From NCBI GenBank assembly GCA_001791715.1, contig MGFD01000035.1:1-6437 (forward strand): a stretch of 6,437 nt of DNA, written 5' to 3'. This document shows positions 4,853-6,437 of this stretch, piece by piece. Made by a program: the position numbers and the translations under genes. The notes beneath the pieces were generated by a model. It did no database searches. It worked only from the letters and a program-made list of their open reading frames with translations, and was not told the DNA's origin. Source of the DNA: Candidatus Uhrbacteria bacterium RIFOXYB2_FULL_45_11. Its GTDB lineage: Bacteria > Patescibacteriota > Patescibacteriia > UBA9934 > GWF2-40-263. Position 1 is the first letter of the stretch, and every line of letters starts with the position of its first letter.

Positions 4853-5632
4853 TTAGTTTGAGAGAAGATACGTAACGGTACTATGAAGTCGCAATTCTTG
4901 TGTGCCTGTTTGGATACTTGGCGCAGAAGGAGCACCACCTCCACCCATTCCTTCTTTCATGTCAGCATAAAAAATCGGACCACTTGCATCTTCTTTATAT
5001 TCACTATAACTCACCACTCGATCAATCTTTAATCCAAGTGTGCGTGCGATCGTTTCTGCTTTCAGTTTTGCTTCAGCGAGTGCTTTTTCACGAGCTGTTG
5101 CTTCATAGGTGCTTTGATCATCTACAGTAAATGTTGGACCACTGATGGATGTTGATCCGTTTTGACCAGCAATCTCTACAATGACGGAGATTTTTTGAAC
5201 ATCACGAATTTTTACCGCGAGCGCCTGTGAAACAACCCATCCTGTGCTTTCGGATTTTTGCGTGAGTGGATTCCACTCTAATTTTTCATACGCGCTATAA
5301 TCTTTTGTTTGTAAATCTGCTCCCACAACACCTGCCGCTTTGATTTTTTCAATCAATGTATTCATGAGAGCGGTATTTTGTTTTTGCGCTTCTGAAACAG
5401 ATTTACTAGTTGAGGAAATACCGAACGTCATGACGGCAATATCTGGAGACATCGTTGCTTTTCCAACTCCCTCAACAAAAATTGTGTGCTCAATAGGGGT
5501 TGGCTTATCAAGAACCGATGTTTTAACACCAAGAAAAAGAATCAGTGCAAAACACACGAGTGAAAGCAGAACGGTAAAAATCGGGTTTTCCCGCCAGGTT
5601 GGAAAGAAGGACATAAAGAATGATGGATGCAT
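4853..5632 (-). CDS. Membrane-anchored SIMPL-domain (DUF541) protein
   Basis: 259 residues. A short cytoplasmic N-terminus is followed by one transmembrane segment at about 17-38, probably an uncleaved anchor. The SIMPL domain covers about 48-258. The family pattern is clear: IFVEGVGKATMSPDIAVMTF, then SEAQKQNTALMNTLIEKIKAAG, DLQTKDYSAY, a GWVVSQALAVKIRDV strand, GSTSISGPTFTVDD, and the helix AREKALAEAKLKAETIARTLG. A Gly/Pro-rich loop at about 228-240 precedes the last strand. SIMPL proteins are exported or membrane-bound and of poorly defined function; some are linked to envelope stress. The ATG at 5632 is used; Met7 is an alternative. No Shine-Dalgarno is evident, and the start codon lies inside a hairpin stem. 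It is divergent from the phosphatidyltransferase and has its own terminator. Confidence 0.92.
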   Translation of the reverse strand: MHPSFFMSFFPTWRENPIFTVLLSLVCFALILFLGVKTSVLDKPTPIEHTIFVEGVGKATMSPDIAVMTFGISSTSKSVSEAQKQNTALMNTLIEKIKAAGVVGADLQTKDYSAYEKLEWNPLTQKSESTGWVVSQALAVKIRDVQKISVIVEIAGQNGSTSISGPTFTVDDQSTYEATAREKALAEAKLKAETIARTLGLKIDRVVSYSEYKEDASGPIFYADMKEGMGGGGAPSAPSIQTGTQELRLHSTVTYLLSN

Positions 5633-5657
5633 TTATTCATGCATCACATGCAATGTG
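5626..5657 (-). repeat. Two adjacent inverted repeats over the SIMPL start codon and leader
   Basis: GATGCAT (5626-5632) and ATGCATC (5639-5645) are perfect 7-bp arms around a 6-nt loop, and the ATG start codon forms part of one arm. Directly beside it, CACAT (5645-5649) and ATGTG (5653-5657) form a 5-bp stem with a 3-nt loop. In the mRNA the first hairpin would pair the start codon. Confidence 0.6.
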
Positions 5658-5679
5658 CTTAAGGAATTAAGATAAGAAA

Positions 5680-5685
5680 AGTATA
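5680..5685 (-). promoter_or_regulatory. Candidate -10 element of the SIMPL gene
   Basis: TATACT on the minus strand, the same hexamer as in the lipoprotein promoter, would give a leader of about 40 nt. No convincing -35 was found at 15-18 nt; the region overlaps the -35 of the divergent promoter. Confidence 0.4.
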
Positions 5686-5708
5686 CAGCATTTTGTAAGA
5701 TTCGAACA

Positions 5709-5737
5709 TTGACAAATAGAGTTTTTTTTGCTACAGT
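5709..5737 (+). promoter_or_regulatory. Sigma-70-type promoter for the phosphatidyltransferase gene
   Basis: TTGACA (5709-5714), a 17-nt spacer containing a run of eight T, and TACAGT (5732-5737, four of six matches). The predicted start near 5744 leaves a leader of only about 20 nt, just enough for the GGAGG site. Confidence 0.75.
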
Positions 5738-5745
5738 TGCCATCC

Positions 5746-5763
5746 TTGAATGGAGGTATTCAA
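5746..5763 (+). promoter_or_regulatory. Ribosome binding site presented in a hairpin loop
   Basis: GGAGG (5752-5756) lies 6 nt before the ATG at 5763. It sits in the 6-nt loop of a perfect inverted repeat TTGAAT (5746-5751) / ATTCAA (5758-5763), whose last base is the A of the start codon. Confidence 0.65.
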
Positions 5764-6437
5764 TGGATCAAGACGAACAGAAAGTTGCTGATTTGCTTGA
5801 AGATCAAGATATGGTCGATCGCAAGTTTGCCGATCGTGTTGCTGGATGGTTTGATTCGATCGGAACGACTCCGAATCGATTGACCATGTGGCGAATCGTT
5901 CTTTCGTTCCCCATGTGCTTGTGTTTTGCCCTTGCACTCTCTTACACAGACAGGCCGCTCATTTGGTTTTTCTACCATGTGTGTGGGATCGTTCTTTATA
6001 TATGGTGCGCACTTCTAGATTTCTTTGACGGATCGCTTGCACGTTATCAAACGCGCACGTATGACATCAAGGAACATTCAGAAGACGAGGAACGTGCACT
6101 TTCATTTTGGCAAAAGCTCAACTTGCGCGGTTCTTCCAAGTTCGGTGCGATCTTGGACCCGTTCAGTGATAAGACACTGTACTTTGGAGCCATCTTCCCT
6201 CTTGGGTGGACAACTCTGAATCATTTCGTTCTGTTTGGCAGTCTCGCGATCGCCATTCTTCTCACGGCTATTCGTTTTCGTGCGATCCGCAAGGCGCTCA
6301 ACCTTGTTGGAAAAGGTGCGGCCAATCGCATTGGGAAATATAAGATCTGGATTGAAGTCGTTGCGACCGCCGCACTCGGACTTCTTCCGACAGGTACGTT
6401 CAAAATCTATGCGTCAAACATAAGTGTTGGAATCGCT
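5763..6437 (+). CDS. CDP-alcohol phosphatidyltransferase, 3' end outside window
   Basis: An integral membrane enzyme that transfers a phosphatidyl group from a CDP-lipid (usually CDP-diacylglycerol) to an alcohol in phospholipid synthesis. 225 residues are visible and the frame is open at the window end. A charged N-terminal segment of about 33 residues precedes TTPNRLTMWRI, the usual 'TxPNxLTxxR' start of the family core. The catalytic motif is complete: Asp86, Asp89, Gly90, Ala93 and Arg94 in DFFDGSLAR, then Gly128, Asp132 and Asp136 in GAILDPFSD. Between the two halves are 33 residues where the motif normally has about 8; the extra part is charged (HSEDEERA). Hydrophobic helices are apparent at about 45-60, 66-85, 138-152 and 154-170. 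The acceptor alcohol cannot be named; phosphatidylglycerophosphate synthase-like activity is only a guess. The start is supported by a promoter and a GGAGG site. Confidence 0.9.
   Translation, partial: MDQDEQKVADLLEDQDMVDRKFADRVAGWFDSIGTTPNRLTMWRIVLSFPMCLCFALALSYTDRPLIWFFYHVCGIVLYIWCALLDFFDGSLARYQTRTYDIKEHSEDEERALSFWQKLNLRGSSKFGAILDPFSDKTLYFGAIFPLGWTTLNHFVLFGSLAIAILLTAIRFRAIRKALNLVGKGAANRIGKYKIWIEVVATAALGLLPTGTFKIYASNISVGIA

Noticed and set aside
4147..5632. Lipoprotein and SIMPL genes as one operon
   Set aside because: A strong terminator at 4815-4851 and an extended -10 promoter at 4786-4814 lie between them, so independent transcription is more likely.
5731..5978. Minus-strand frames overlapping the start of the phosphatidyltransferase
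   Set aside because: They are shadows of a gene with a clear promoter, ribosome binding site and family motif, and their products resemble nothing.
1..6437. CRISPR array, insertion sequence, tRNA or rRNA
   Set aside because: No regularly spaced direct repeats, transposase-like frames, terminal inverted repeats or cloverleaf-type sequences were seen on either strand.

Overview
The window looks like an ordinary, compact bacterial chromosome segment of moderate GC (a little over 40% by eye). The genes are short, the standard genetic code fits, and intrinsic hairpin/U-tract terminators and sigma-70-type promoters with TTGACA -35 boxes are recognisable. Many starts lack a clear Shine-Dalgarno sequence. 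The mix of small orphan membrane proteins, a SIMPL protein, an RskA-like lipoprotein and an odd CDP-alcohol phosphatidyltransferase would suit a Candidate Phyla Radiation (Patescibacteria-like) genome. That placement is inference; no rRNA or other phylogenetic marker is present.

Layout, left to right. (1) The 5'-truncated end of a typical 2-Cys peroxiredoxin gene (+) converges, across a bidirectional terminator, on an unrecognised helical acidic protein (-). (2) Upstream of that protein is a short intergenic stretch with a perfect DnaA-box 9-mer inside an inverted repeat. (3) A minus-strand run follows, in transcription order: two small unrecognised membrane proteins (4 and 3 predicted helices), a terminator-like hairpin, an M17 leucyl aminopeptidase with all metal and catalytic residues, and a thioredoxin-like [2Fe-2S] ferredoxin starting 2 nt after the peptidase stop. 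(4) Divergent from that run is a 36-residue, very basic microprotein gene (+) with its own strong promoter and a double hairpin terminator. Its leader carries an anti-Shine-Dalgarno-like sequence instead of a ribosome binding site. (5) Two minus-strand envelope genes come next, each with its own promoter candidate: an RskA-C-terminal-like predicted lipoprotein and a membrane-anchored SIMPL (DUF541) protein. (6) Divergent from SIMPL, a CDP-alcohol phosphatidyltransferase (+) runs off the window end. Its catalytic motif is complete but split by an extra ~25-residue charged segment.

The genes do not form one obvious pathway. Peroxiredoxin and ferredoxin are redox proteins. The last three genes and the membrane pair belong to the cell envelope. 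The peptidase is housekeeping protein turnover. I see no mobile element, CRISPR array, tRNA or rRNA, and no convincing new multi-gene system. The items most worth a second look are the microprotein and its leader, the split phosphatidyltransferase motif, and the orphan membrane gene pair.
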